A DNA stretch of 64,000 nucleotides from the NCBI GenBank assembly GCA_964512995.1, contig CAZELM010000001.1, forward strand, positions 62,001 through 126,000. The letters are read 5' to 3'. Shown piece by piece: positions 54,201-63,356 of this stretch (its first letter is position 1; every line of letters starts with the position of its first letter). Both the position numbers and the translations under genes were made by a program. The DNA comes from CAZELM01 sp964512995 (lineage in GTDB: Bacteria > CSSED10-310). Under the pieces are notes generated by a model. That model was not told the DNA's origin. It worked only from the letters and a program-made list of their open reading frames with translations, and made no database searches.

Positions 54201-55781
54201 GTGAGATTCATTAGCATCGGATGTTTTTTTATCGCCCTCTTCAGCGCGGTGATTGGAGTTGGAGCAGGATACGCGTTCCAGTTGTTCTACTCATCATCCA
54301 GAAGTCAGACGTTGATCCAGGATGCGTATAAGGCCGCGCGAAAAATAACTGAAGAGTCAAAAAATCAGGCTGCAAATATCATTAAGGAATCAGAAGTCGA
54401 GGCAAAAGAGAAGTTTTTTGCCAAGATGAACGAACTTGAGAACGAGACCAAGATCCGTCGCGACGAGTTTCAAAAGAATGAACAGCGTCTGATCAAACGT
54501 GAAGAAAGTCTCGAAAAAAAGCAAAGCTATCTTGATAAAAAAGAACGCGTTCAAACCCAGAAAGCCAAAGAACTTCAAAATCGCCAAAACTCAATCCAGC
54601 GCCTGGAAGATGAAAAGCAGGCATTGATTGACGAGCAGCAAAAAGTCCTTCAACAGATCGCAGAACTTACCATGCAGCAGGCGAGACAGATCATTATGGA
54701 GCGAATGGAGGAAGACGCACGAAAGGAAGTCGCTTCCCGTATCAAAAAGATTTTGGATGAAGCTAAAGAGCAGGCAGAGATAAAGGCTAAAGAGATAATC
54801 GCTACCGCTATTCAACGCATTTCATCGGATTATGTTCAGGAAACCACTGTGAGTGTCGTTAATTTGCCAAACGATGAGATGAAAGGCCGTATCATTGGCA
54901 GGGAAGGTCGAAATATCAGAGCCCTGGAGGCGGCAACGGGTGTGGATCTGATTATTGATGATACCCCTGAAGCCGTTATTTTATCCGCATTTGATCCAAT
55001 TCGACGCGAAATGGCGGCGACATCGCTCAAACGCCTGATCTCCGATGGACGTATTCATCCCGCCCGTATCGAAGAAGTTGTGATGAAAGTGCAGAAGGAG
55101 TTGGAAAAAAGTATCAAAGAAGCAGGAGAACAACTGGCATTCGAAGTCGGAGTTCAGGGATTGCGTCCGGACTTGATCCGATTGCTTGGTCGATTGAAAT
55201 ACCGCACCAGCTATGGGCAAAATGTACTTCAGCACTCCAAGGAAGTCGCCTTTATTGCAGGTATGATGGCTGCGGAACTTGGCGTCAACGTAAAGCTCGC
55301 CAAACGCGCAGGCTTACTCCATGATATCGGAAAAGCTGTCGATCACGAGGTCGAAGGATCTCATGCCTTGATCGGTGCCGAACTGGCTCGAAAATACAAT
55401 GAACCCAAAGAAGTCGTTCGTGCCATGGCCGCACATCACGGGGATGAACCTCCCACTACGATTGAGGCGGTTCTGATTCAGGCAGCCGATGCTCTGTCCG
55501 CTGCACGTCCTGGTGCACGCCGTGAAATCTTGGAGACTTATCTCAAGCGATTGAATAAACTGGAAGAAATCACTGCACAATTCCCTGGCGTTGAGAAATC
55601 ATTTGCCATCCAGGCCGGCCGGGAAATTCGGATCATTTTCTGTCCCGAAGATGTTTCAGATCAGGAGATGGCCGCTATGGCGCGCGAAATCGCTAAGAGG
55701 ATCGAGCAGGAACTCGAATATCCTGGCGAGATCAAAGTCACTGCGATTCGTGAAACACGTTCTGTCGAGTATGCACGATAA
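54201..55781 (+). CDS. rny: ribonuclease Y
   Basis: Membrane-anchored endoribonuclease that starts mRNA decay. N-terminal membrane helix (about 3-28), long charged coiled coil (about 30-195), KH domain (about 205-265; IGREGRNIRALEAATGVDLIID shown by its GREGRNI loop), and HD domain with YGQNVLQHSKEV, LLHDIGKAVDHE and AAHHGDE. 526 residues. The frame opens with GTG directly against GAGGAG, which is too close; an in-frame ATT at 54210 is nine bases after AGGAGG and may be the real start. Overlaps dxs by one base (TAATG). Confidence 0.95.
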   Translation: MRFISIGCFFIALFSAVIGVGAGYAFQLFYSSSRSQTLIQDAYKAARKITEESKNQAANIIKESEVEAKEKFFAKMNELENETKIRRDEFQKNEQRLIKREESLEKKQSYLDKKERVQTQKAKELQNRQNSIQRLEDEKQALIDEQQKVLQQIAELTMQQARQIIMERMEEDARKEVASRIKKILDEAKEQAEIKAKEIIATAIQRISSDYVQETTVSVVNLPNDEMKGRIIGREGRNIRALEAATGVDLIIDDTPEAVILSAFDPIRREMAATSLKRLISDGRIHPARIEEVVMKVQKELEKSIKEAGEQLAFEVGVQGLRPDLIRLLGRLKYRTSYGQNVLQHSKEVAFIAGMMAAELGVNVKLAKRAGLLHDIGKAVDHEVEGSHALIGAELARKYNEPKEVVRAMAAHHGDEPPTTIEAVLIQAADALSAARPGARREILETYLKRLNKLEEITAQFPGVEKSFAIQAGREIRIIFCPEDVSDQEMAAMAREIAKRIEQELEYPGEIKVTAIRETRSVEYAR

Positions 55782-57784
55782 TGAAATCCGATCATAACGT
55801 CCATAGATCATACCCAGTTCTCTCAACGATCGATTCTCCTCAGGATCTACGCAAACTTCCGTTCGACCAGGTTGAAAAGTTAGCATTTGAAATACGAAAC
55901 CTCATCATTGAAACCGTATCACGAACCGGTGGACATTTGGCCTCGAATCTCGGGGTTGTCGAATTGACTCTTGCCCTGCATTACGCATTTGATACTCCCA
56001 ATGATAAACTCATCTGGGATGTTGGCCATCAGATCTATACCCATAAAATCATAACGGGCAGATCCCAGGCACTTCAATCCAGCCTCCGTCAGTATAACGG
56101 CATATCCGGCTTTCCAAAAAAGAAGGAGAGTCCCTTTGATCATTATGATACAGGGCATAGCAGCACCTCTATTTCATTTGCCCTGGGACTCGCGGAATCC
56201 AATCTCATCCAAAGCAGAGAGGAAAAAGTCGTTGCCATCATTGGTGATGGATCCATGACAGCGGGAATTGCTTTCGAGGGATTAAATCAGAGTGGGCAAC
56301 TGAAAAATGAAAATCTCATTGTCGTGCTCAATGACAATGAAATGTCGATATCACCAAATGTCGGCGCATTGTCGCAATATATCAGCAGACGCATGACAGC
56401 TCCCCGAGCCGCTCAGGTCAGAAGAATTCTGAAAAGCCTGCTTCAGTCTATCCCCCGTGCAGGAGGAGATATTATCCGGCTGGTCCAGAAACTGGAACGC
56501 GCTCTCAAAGATTTGATACAACCAGGGTTGCTTTTTGAAGAGCTGGGGTATCAATATCTGGGTCCGTTTGATGGCCATGATTTAAAGGGGTTGATCGAGA
56601 TCTTCCAGAACATCACGAATCTTCCCGGCCCCTTGCTTGTTCATGTCCTTACAAAAAAAGGGTATGGATACAAGCCCTCTGAACGTGAACCCGAGCAGTT
56701 TCATGGTGCGCCGCCATTCGATATAAAAACCGGTAAATTTATCAAATCGTCAGGATTTCCATCATATACGACCGTGTTCGGAGATAGTCTGGTGGATTTG
56801 GCTCAGGAAGATGATCGGATCATCGCTATAACTGCAGCAATGACGCTGGGTACCGGTCTTGAAAAATTCGCTAAGTTGTTTCCGGACCGATTCTACGATG
56901 TCGGCATCGCAGAGCAACACGCCGTGGCCTTTGCTGGTGGATTGTCATACTATGGTCTAAAACCGGTTGTCGCAATTTATTCAACGTTTCTTCAGCGTGC
57001 ATACGATCAGGTATTTCATGATGTATGTCTTCAGGAACTCCCCGTCATTTTTGCGATCGATCGGGGGGGGCTGGTCGGAGCGGATGGTCCGACTCACCAT
57101 GGTGTGTATGATTTATCATTTCTCGGACATTTACCGGGAATTGTGATTATCGTCCCACGTGATGAAAATGAACTTCGGAGAGCACTGTTCGCTGCAGCGA
57201 CATATCATTGCCCTGTAGCGATTCGTTACCCAAGAGGCTCCGGTATCGGGATTCCGCTGGAAGTGAAAACCAGAGATCTTCCGATTGGAACCGCAGAAAT
57301 TATGCGCTCCGGAACGGATGTGACCCTGCTCGCAATCGGACCACTGGTTTATGAGGCACTGGCTGCCGCAGACAATCTCCAAAAAGAAGGCATCGATGTT
57401 GAAGTCATCGATGCTCGTTTTGCCAAGCCATTGGATACTCCCTTGATCCTCCAGTCCATCACCCGGACAAATGCATTGGTGACTGTGGAGGAAAGTGCAT
57501 TGATCGGAGGTTTTGGAAGTTGCGTTCTTCAATCGCTTGTCGGACAGAATTTCAATTTCTGCAATGTCGATATGATGGGGATACCGGATCGATATATCGG
57601 GATGGGATCCCAGACAGAGCTTCGCACGGAAATCGGGTTGAATCAAACAGCGATAGAAGATCGGATCCGAGCGGTGGTTTGTAGAAAATCAGCCGCCAAT
57701 CTCCCACAATCGGACAGTATGGTGCGATGGGTTCATGGACTTGATCCGAGCAGATTTATTGCTGACGCAACGAACGATAGTTAG
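55781..57784 (+). CDS. dxs: 1-deoxy-D-xylulose-5-phosphate synthase
   Basis: Thiamine-diphosphate enzyme making DXP from pyruvate and glyceraldehyde 3-phosphate, the entry to MEP-pathway isoprenoids. Motifs: RTGGHLASNLGVVELTLALH, DVGHQIYTHKI, TPP-binding GDGSMTAGIAFEGLNQ, and FYDVGIAEQHAVAFAGGL. 667 residues is a little longer than usual because of short N- and C-terminal extensions. Its cofactor needs the thi genes at the window start, and its products feed the prenyl synthase at 61-62 kb. Confidence 0.96.
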   Translation: MKSDHNVHRSYPVLSTIDSPQDLRKLPFDQVEKLAFEIRNLIIETVSRTGGHLASNLGVVELTLALHYAFDTPNDKLIWDVGHQIYTHKIITGRSQALQSSLRQYNGISGFPKKKESPFDHYDTGHSSTSISFALGLAESNLIQSREEKVVAIIGDGSMTAGIAFEGLNQSGQLKNENLIVVLNDNEMSISPNVGALSQYISRRMTAPRAAQVRRILKSLLQSIPRAGGDIIRLVQKLERALKDLIQPGLLFEELGYQYLGPFDGHDLKGLIEIFQNITNLPGPLLVHVLTKKGYGYKPSEREPEQFHGAPPFDIKTGKFIKSSGFPSYTTVFGDSLVDLAQEDDRIIAITAAMTLGTGLEKFAKLFPDRFYDVGIAEQHAVAFAGGLSYYGLKPVVAIYSTFLQRAYDQVFHDVCLQELPVIFAIDRGGLVGADGPTHHGVYDLSFLGHLPGIVIIVPRDENELRRALFAAATYHCPVAIRYPRGSGIGIPLEVKTRDLPIGTAEIMRSGTDVTLLAIGPLVYEALAAADNLQKEGIDVEVIDARFAKPLDTPLILQSITRTNALVTVEESALIGGFGSCVLQSLVGQNFNFCNVDMMGIPDRYIGMGSQTELRTEIGLNQTAIEDRIRAVVCRKSAANLPQSDSMVRWVHGLDPSRFIADATNDS

Positions 57785-58532
57785 AAGCAGATCCGAAGCT
57801 GCGGATTTGATTCGTCGAGGACTGGTGATTGTCAATGGTAAACCCGTTTCAAAACCAGGAACATTGATTCCGAGGGCGTCTTCGATTTCGGTTGACTGCA
57901 ACCGTTCCCCATTTGTCAGCCGTGGCGGGGAGAAATTGGCGGGAGCGCTCCATGCTTTCCATGTCGATCCAACCGGTCGCGTTGCCATGGATTGTGGCGC
58001 GTCGACCGGTGGTTTTACGGATTGCCTCTTGAAAAATGGAGCATTAAAAGTATATGCAATTGATGTCGGTTATGGACAGTTGGATTGGAAACTCCGTAAT
58101 GATCCTCGCGTGATTGTGATTGAGCGCACCAATTTTCGGTCCATGCCGAACAGTCTCATCAAAGATTCCATCGGTGTGATAACAATGGATTTATCATTCA
58201 TCTCCTTAAAACTGGTGCTTCCAAAAGCCTGCGAATTTATGGATATGCATGGGATCGTCATCCCATTGGTGAAACCCCAGTTTGAAGCGGGTAAAGGACA
58301 GATCGGATCGGGAGGTGTGATACGGGACAGGCAGCAGCATCTCCAGATATTGACCGATCTTGCTTTCTATGCCTCGGAAAATGGGTGGTGTTTGCTTGGT
58401 ATAACACCATCACCGCTTCTCGGTCCTAAAGGAAATCGGGAATTTTTCTTTCATATGAAACGGGGGGAGGCGACAAAGCCTGAAACGATCACCCAATGGA
58501 TCGAAGCAGCCGTTTCAATTCCAGGGAAATGA
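57735..58532 (+). CDS. tlyA: TlyA family rRNA methyltransferase
   Basis: Predicted 2'-O-methyltransferase of 16S/23S rRNA (often labelled hemolysin A). N-terminal S4 RNA-binding domain (about 3-60; RADLLLTQRTIVRSRSEAAD, VNGKPVSKPG), then FtsJ-like fold with MDCGASTGGFTDCLLKNGA (SAM site) and KPQFEAG. It starts 50 bp inside dxs; the ATG at 57735 gives the normal S4 beginning, so the overlap is probably real. Confidence 0.93.
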   Translation: MDLIRADLLLTQRTIVRSRSEAADLIRRGLVIVNGKPVSKPGTLIPRASSISVDCNRSPFVSRGGEKLAGALHAFHVDPTGRVAMDCGASTGGFTDCLLKNGALKVYAIDVGYGQLDWKLRNDPRVIVIERTNFRSMPNSLIKDSIGVITMDLSFISLKLVLPKACEFMDMHGIVIPLVKPQFEAGKGQIGSGGVIRDRQQHLQILTDLAFYASENGWCLLGITPSPLLGPKGNREFFFHMKRGEATKPETITQWIEAAVSIPGK

Positions 58533-58539
58533 CATTCGC

Positions 58540-59397
58540 ATGAAATCCATCGCAATCTTTGCCAAACCAAAACTCGAATCCATCTCAAAAGTCGGTTCGG
58601 ATCTGATTCAATGGCTGATCGATCGTGGATGTGATGTGTATCTTGAGGAGATGCCTGGTTTGTTCATCGAACGTCAGCCCACCGGCTTCCTGAAGGACAC
58701 CATACCATCCTTCATCGAACTGGTGATTGTCCTGGGAGGCGACGGAACGATACTCCGCGTCGCTCGTGCCCTGAAATCATATGATACACCATTGATGTCG
58801 GTGAATCTGGGCGGGTTGGGGTTTCTGACCGCATTTACCATCGATCAGCTCTATCCCCACCTCCAACGTATTCTGGAAGGCCGCTTTACAGTCAGCCGCC
58901 GCTTGATGTTGACGGCCCAGCATTATCGAAATAATCGGCTGGTGCATGAAGCGAGTGTCCTGAACGATGTCGTGATCAACAAAGCGGCTCTGGCGCGTAT
59001 CATTCAGATTGAAACGAAAGTGGCAGATAAGCCGTTGACGACGTATCTGTGTGATGGATTGATCGTGGCCACTCCAACCGGTTCCACAGCATACTCTCTC
59101 TCTGCTGGCGGTCCGATCATCTGTCCGGATATGGATGCACTGATCTTAACTCCGATTTGTCCGCATACATTGACCAATCGTCCCATCGTGGTTGGTGTGA
59201 ATCAAACGGTGGAGCTGATCCTGAATACGCCCAACAGCGAAGTATCACTGACATTGGATGGGCAGATTGGATATCAGTTGCATTACAAAGATAAAATTCT
59301 CGTGAAGCGAGCTCCTCACGAGATTGGCATTATCGAAAATCCGGATACGACATTTTTTCAGGTGTTAAGCCACAAACTGAAGTGGGGATTACGGTGA
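58540..59397 (+). CDS. nadK: NAD kinase
   Basis: Phosphorylates NAD to NADP. Motifs: the GGDGT of VLGGDGTILRVARAL, NLGGLGFLTAF, NDVVINKAALAR, and DGLIVATPTGSTAYSLSAGG. 285 residues. Seven bases after tlyA and one base before recN, an order seen in many bacteria (tlyA-nadK-recN). Confidence 0.96.
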   Translation: MKSIAIFAKPKLESISKVGSDLIQWLIDRGCDVYLEEMPGLFIERQPTGFLKDTIPSFIELVIVLGGDGTILRVARALKSYDTPLMSVNLGGLGFLTAFTIDQLYPHLQRILEGRFTVSRRLMLTAQHYRNNRLVHEASVLNDVVINKAALARIIQIETKVADKPLTTYLCDGLIVATPTGSTAYSLSAGGPIICPDMDALILTPICPHTLTNRPIVVGVNQTVELILNTPNSEVSLTLDGQIGYQLHYKDKILVKRAPHEIGIIENPDTTFFQVLSHKLKWGLR

Positions 59398-59398
59398 T

Positions 59399-61135
59399 AT
59401 GCTCAGGAAACTCACCATTCAAAATCTGGCATTGATCTCAAATGCGGAACTGGTTTTCAAACCGGGATTGAATATCATCTCCGGCGAAACCGGATCCGGA
59501 AAATCGATTGTAATCCAGGCGATTTCTGCCCTGCAGGGGAATCCGGCAGACAAGAATTCATTGAAAGCAAACGATCGACCAGCCACAATCGAAGGCGTGT
59601 TTGATACAACGTGCCTTTTCTGGGAGCAGTTGAAGCGGCAGAACATGGATTTCACGATGGAAGATGCAACGATAATGGTCATCCGGCGGGAGATTCACAC
59701 ATCGGGTCGAAGTCGATATTTTATCAATGATCAACTGGCTGCGAAAAATGAATTTGAGATGATTGGCCGAATGATCCTAGATATCAACAGCCAGCATTCC
59801 CATCAGTTACTGCTCAATACCAAAAATCATCTCGCGTTTCTCGATCACGCGATCGGGCTGGGAACACGTGTCCGGGATCTGGAAGATGTTTATGATCAGT
59901 TGATCCGCATCGGGAATGAGTTGCGGATCAAGGAAAAAAAGGCAGAGGAGATCGATCAGCGTCGAAGACTGATTGCGTATCAGATCAAAGAAATCGATGA
60001 TGCGCATTTGGAAATCGGCGAGAAGGAGCGTTTGGTTTCCGAACGGGAGCGGCTGCGATATGCTGATGAAATACGTCAATCCATTGCCGAATCGGTCAGT
60101 ATTTTGTCGGAGGGCGACATTTCCATTGGATCGCTTCTCTCCGAACTGCGGAAGAATATACACCGGATGGTCCGAAGGGACGCGTCACTGGAACCCATTC
60201 TGGCTCAGGCGGAATCGATTTCTCTGGTTGCGGAAGATATCCAGTCCCAGCTTCAAACGGTCAATGATTCAATAGAGTTTTCTCCGGCACGACTGGATGA
60301 TTTATCTCAGCGGCTCCATCTCTTGCAGGATCTGGAGGGCAAATACCGCAATGACATCTCCGGGATCATCCAATATCGCACGATCATTGAGGAGGAACTG
60401 ATTCATTTTGAGAGCAGTGAACGGGAAATCGAACGGCTTCGAATACATTGGAAGGAGTTGCTGGATGAGTATCAGCGGAAGGATCGGGAGATTTCCACTG
60501 AACGCCGAACGCGATCTCCGGAACTGTGCCGAGCGATCGAGCGGGAGTTAGCATTCCTGGGTATGAAAGAGGCTCGATTTGAGGTCGTTTTTTCCGATCC
60601 ATGGGACTGGAAGGAGTTTACTATCGGACGGATGCCGGAGCATTGCACTCCTGCGGGTACCGATACTGTGGATTTTCTGTTGTCTGCGAATCCGGGTATT
60701 CCATTAAAGCCACTATCCCGGGTAGCCAGCGGGGGAGAACTCAGCCGGATCATGCTCGCATTAAAACAACATCTATCGAACAGCATCATGAATCCAACCA
60801 TTGTTTTTGATGAAGTGGATGCGGGAATCGGTGGTGAAACGGCATTGGGAGTCGCTGGTCAGCTCCATAAACTCGCTTCCGGTGGCCAGGTAATCTGCGT
60901 GACACATCTGCCACAAATTGCGGCCCGAGCGGAGCATCATTTATCGGTTCTGAAATATTCTCATGGAGAATCGACGGATGTCGAGATCCATGCACTGGAT
61001 GAATCCGAACGCATTCGGGAGATTGCCCGTATGTTGTCGGGATTACCGGAAGAAGAGCAGGCGGTTACGCATGCCAAAGCGCTCATTGAGGCGACACATT
61101 CTGAAAAAATGCTCCCGGAGTCCAATGGTCATTGA
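59399..61135 (+). CDS. recN: DNA repair protein RecN
   Basis: SMC-like ATPase in double-strand break repair. N-terminal half-ATPase with IQNLALISNAEL and Walker A GETGSGKSIVIQAIS, paired coiled coils (about 150-380), and C-terminal half with the ABC signature VASGGELSRIMLALK, Walker B IVFDEVDAGIGGETA and VTHLPQIAARA. 578 residues. Converges with the polyprenyl synthase gene, 77 bp apart. Confidence 0.96.
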   Translation: MLRKLTIQNLALISNAELVFKPGLNIISGETGSGKSIVIQAISALQGNPADKNSLKANDRPATIEGVFDTTCLFWEQLKRQNMDFTMEDATIMVIRREIHTSGRSRYFINDQLAAKNEFEMIGRMILDINSQHSHQLLLNTKNHLAFLDHAIGLGTRVRDLEDVYDQLIRIGNELRIKEKKAEEIDQRRRLIAYQIKEIDDAHLEIGEKERLVSERERLRYADEIRQSIAESVSILSEGDISIGSLLSELRKNIHRMVRRDASLEPILAQAESISLVAEDIQSQLQTVNDSIEFSPARLDDLSQRLHLLQDLEGKYRNDISGIIQYRTIIEEELIHFESSEREIERLRIHWKELLDEYQRKDREISTERRTRSPELCRAIERELAFLGMKEARFEVVFSDPWDWKEFTIGRMPEHCTPAGTDTVDFLLSANPGIPLKPLSRVASGGELSRIMLALKQHLSNSIMNPTIVFDEVDAGIGGETALGVAGQLHKLASGGQVICVTHLPQIAARAEHHLSVLKYSHGESTDVEIHALDESERIREIARMLSGLPEEEQAVTHAKALIEATHSEKMLPESNGH

Positions 61136-61212
61136 TTTCAATCATGACTGATTGTCGATCCTGGCAGGAGCAGCGTTCGTGAAGCTGGCTCTCATTCAGC
61201 TCCAATAGAAAT

Positions 61213-62319
61213 TCAGAATTGCCGACTGATCGAAAATATTGCCACTGATTCCAGTAAATCCCGGTATTCGCTGTGCGGAATCTGATGGAGAGATTCCACT
61301 GCTTGCTGGATCAGTTGTCGTGATTTGCTCTGAGAAAATGCGACTCCATCACCATCAATAACGATATTCCGTAACCGTTCGATTTCCATTTCTGTCAATT
61401 CCGGCTTCCCGAGCAGGCATTCAATTTCCTGCTTTGCCGATGGTGGAGACTGGTCATAGGCATATTTTACCGCCAGAGTGCGTTTCCCCTCGCGAAAATC
61501 CGAGCCGACAGGTTTTCCGAGAATGTTTTCATTTCCAAGGATTCCCAAGATATCATCCTGGAGTTGGAATGCCAATCCCAGATTACGACCGTAAGCCGAC
61601 AAGTTTTGTATCCACGGATGGTCCTGGCAGTATCTGCTCAGTCCAACCAGACCTCCGGCTCTGACTGAGAACATCAGGAGCATTCCGGTTTTTCGTTGTA
61701 GCATCAATTCGATCTCGTCCAGTGAGATGGCATCCAGTCTGACAGTTGTCTGGAGAACATCTGAGACTTCGCCGGTAAGCAGGGTTGGCAGCACATGGCC
61801 TTCCAGATCAGCGATGAGGTGAAGGATCAATGCCGATGGGATCGAACCTGTTAAACCAGCTTCCGTCATCAATTCCATCACAAAACAATGCTGGGTGTCT
61901 CCGACGAGAAGTGCGAGGGAATGAGCGAGATGTTCAGATGGAATATTGGCGCTAAGCTGATCTGAGATGGATAAATCCTGATGTATCTGTGCGTGGATTG
62001 TCAATCCACCCCGACGATATTTATCTCTGTCGATGATATCATCATGAACGAGTGTCCATGTATGGGTCATCTCGATGGCGATGGCAACGGGAAGAGCGGA
62101 TATGGGATCACCTCCCACCGCTCCTGCCGCGGCACATACCAATCCCGGTCGAAGGTGCTTACCACCTCGCAGAGAATAGTCCAGGATATGGTGTTTGATT
62201 GGACCATCCGGAAGACGTGCCACGAACTGTGACGAGAGCAGTTTGTCCCGGATTTGTCTACCAGTGTTCTTTAGAAAACGATTCAGCCTCTCCGTATGCG
62301 TATCGTCTGTTAGCATCAC
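61213..62319 (-). CDS. polyprenyl diphosphate synthase
   Basis: Trans-prenyltransferase building an isoprenoid diphosphate chain. GGKHLRPGLV, first aspartate-rich motif VHDDIIDRD followed by RRGGLTIH (the usual RRG...H), and second motif LQLQDDILGILG with KPVGSDFREGKRTLAV. At 368 residues it is long for the family, with an insertion around 130-145. The GTG overlaps the stop of the upstream Ntn-hydrolase-like gene (GTGA); an ATG follows as the next codon. Chain length (menaquinone, quinone or carrier) cannot be told. Confidence 0.9.
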   Translation of the reverse strand: MMLTDDTHTERLNRFLKNTGRQIRDKLLSSQFVARLPDGPIKHHILDYSLRGGKHLRPGLVCAAAGAVGGDPISALPVAIAIEMTHTWTLVHDDIIDRDKYRRGGLTIHAQIHQDLSISDQLSANIPSEHLAHSLALLVGDTQHCFVMELMTEAGLTGSIPSALILHLIADLEGHVLPTLLTGEVSDVLQTTVRLDAISLDEIELMLQRKTGMLLMFSVRAGGLVGLSRYCQDHPWIQNLSAYGRNLGLAFQLQDDILGILGNENILGKPVGSDFREGKRTLAVKYAYDQSPPSAKQEIECLLGKPELTEMEIERLRNIVIDGDGVAFSQSKSRQLIQQAVESLHQIPHSEYRDLLESVAIFSISRQF

Positions 62320-63356
62320 ATTTTTTCGGGGTAACCGCGTAAGAAGTCGAACAGTGAATCGGGTGACGTGACAGATTTCCAGAATTTTTCATCCACTGCT
62401 TCCCAGTTTCCATCTCCCCACACTATTTCTTCGACCAGTTCCAATGCTCGTTTTTTAGGAAGGAAACGGGCTTCCCATGCGAGCACGATTTCTGAAGCGA
62501 GTTTGGATCGGTCATCATTGATCGTCCGCAACCGGTCTTGTGGCGGTTTTTTCCCGTCAATGAGAATGATGTTGAGATACCCCTCAACGCCGATATCATG
62601 ACGGCAGGCAGCGTTCACTGCATTGATCATCTCGAATAATCCTTCCACCGGATGGATGGCTCCCCGGCGTTCCAGGACTGTTTTCCGGTTGCTGTATTCC
62701 GTCATATAGAGTGTTGCGAGATCCCGGCCTGAACCATCAGCCAGAAATATTTCCTGAACAGGATGATAGCCGTATTCGATCATGGACAGACTGAAAATCC
62801 GGAATCCTTCTTTGGGTTCGTATCCCGCAATGATTCCGGCATTCAGGAAAACGGAAGTCATTTCACCGGAGCGGCCTTTCCATGTGATGGCATCGTGTAT
62901 GGCATTGATCGTCTCCTTGTCTTTGATATCGATCTTTTTTCCGTTTTTCTCATAATATCCACGACAGAAATCATTCACGTTAAATCCATACCGACCGGCG
63001 ATGGTCTGGTCGATGTGCGATCGTTTCAGGTTTGTTTGAGCTTCGAACGCCCATTCTGCAAGTTTCTCAATGGTAATAAACGTCTCCGGAATCGTGCCTT
63101 TTTTACCTTTCAACTTGTCGTATTCCAGACGTACTTTTTTCAGGATATTGAATTTCAACTCATCCCCGATGGTCGATGTGCCGGTATTCCCATAACAGGC
63201 TACAATGCCTTGTTCATCCGTAACATCAACAGGAACGACCGATTTGATTTTGTCTGCTGAGTTGATAATCATATTTTCAGGATTCCAGCCACGCTGTTCA
63301 TCGCACACCAAGGCACCTGAAAATTCATTGAAGCGGATGGCATTGATCGATGTCAT
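62316..63356 (-). CDS. proteasome-fold Ntn-hydrolase-like protein
   Basis: 346 residues. Removal of Met1 would expose Thr (MTSINAIRF). The next conserved positions of proteasome beta subunits are matched: Asp19 in ALVCDEQR and Lys36 in SADKIK, then GNTGTSTIGDEL and, C-terminally, a helix AIHPVEGLFEMINAVNAACR plus GVEGYLNIILIDG, the usual beta-subunit ending. An extra C-terminal helical region (about 290-346) is not in HslV or 20S beta. I infer a threonine Ntn-hydrolase; the exact subfamily (HslV, Anbu, BPH or new) is not recognised. ATGA overlap with the partner upstream. Confidence 0.6.
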   Translation of the reverse strand: MTSINAIRFNEFSGALVCDEQRGWNPENMIINSADKIKSVVPVDVTDEQGIVACYGNTGTSTIGDELKFNILKKVRLEYDKLKGKKGTIPETFITIEKLAEWAFEAQTNLKRSHIDQTIAGRYGFNVNDFCRGYYEKNGKKIDIKDKETINAIHDAITWKGRSGEMTSVFLNAGIIAGYEPKEGFRIFSLSMIEYGYHPVQEIFLADGSGRDLATLYMTEYSNRKTVLERRGAIHPVEGLFEMINAVNAACRHDIGVEGYLNIILIDGKKPPQDRLRTINDDRSKLASEIVLAWEARFLPKKRALELVEEIVWGDGNWEAVDEKFWKSVTSPDSLFDFLRGYPEKM

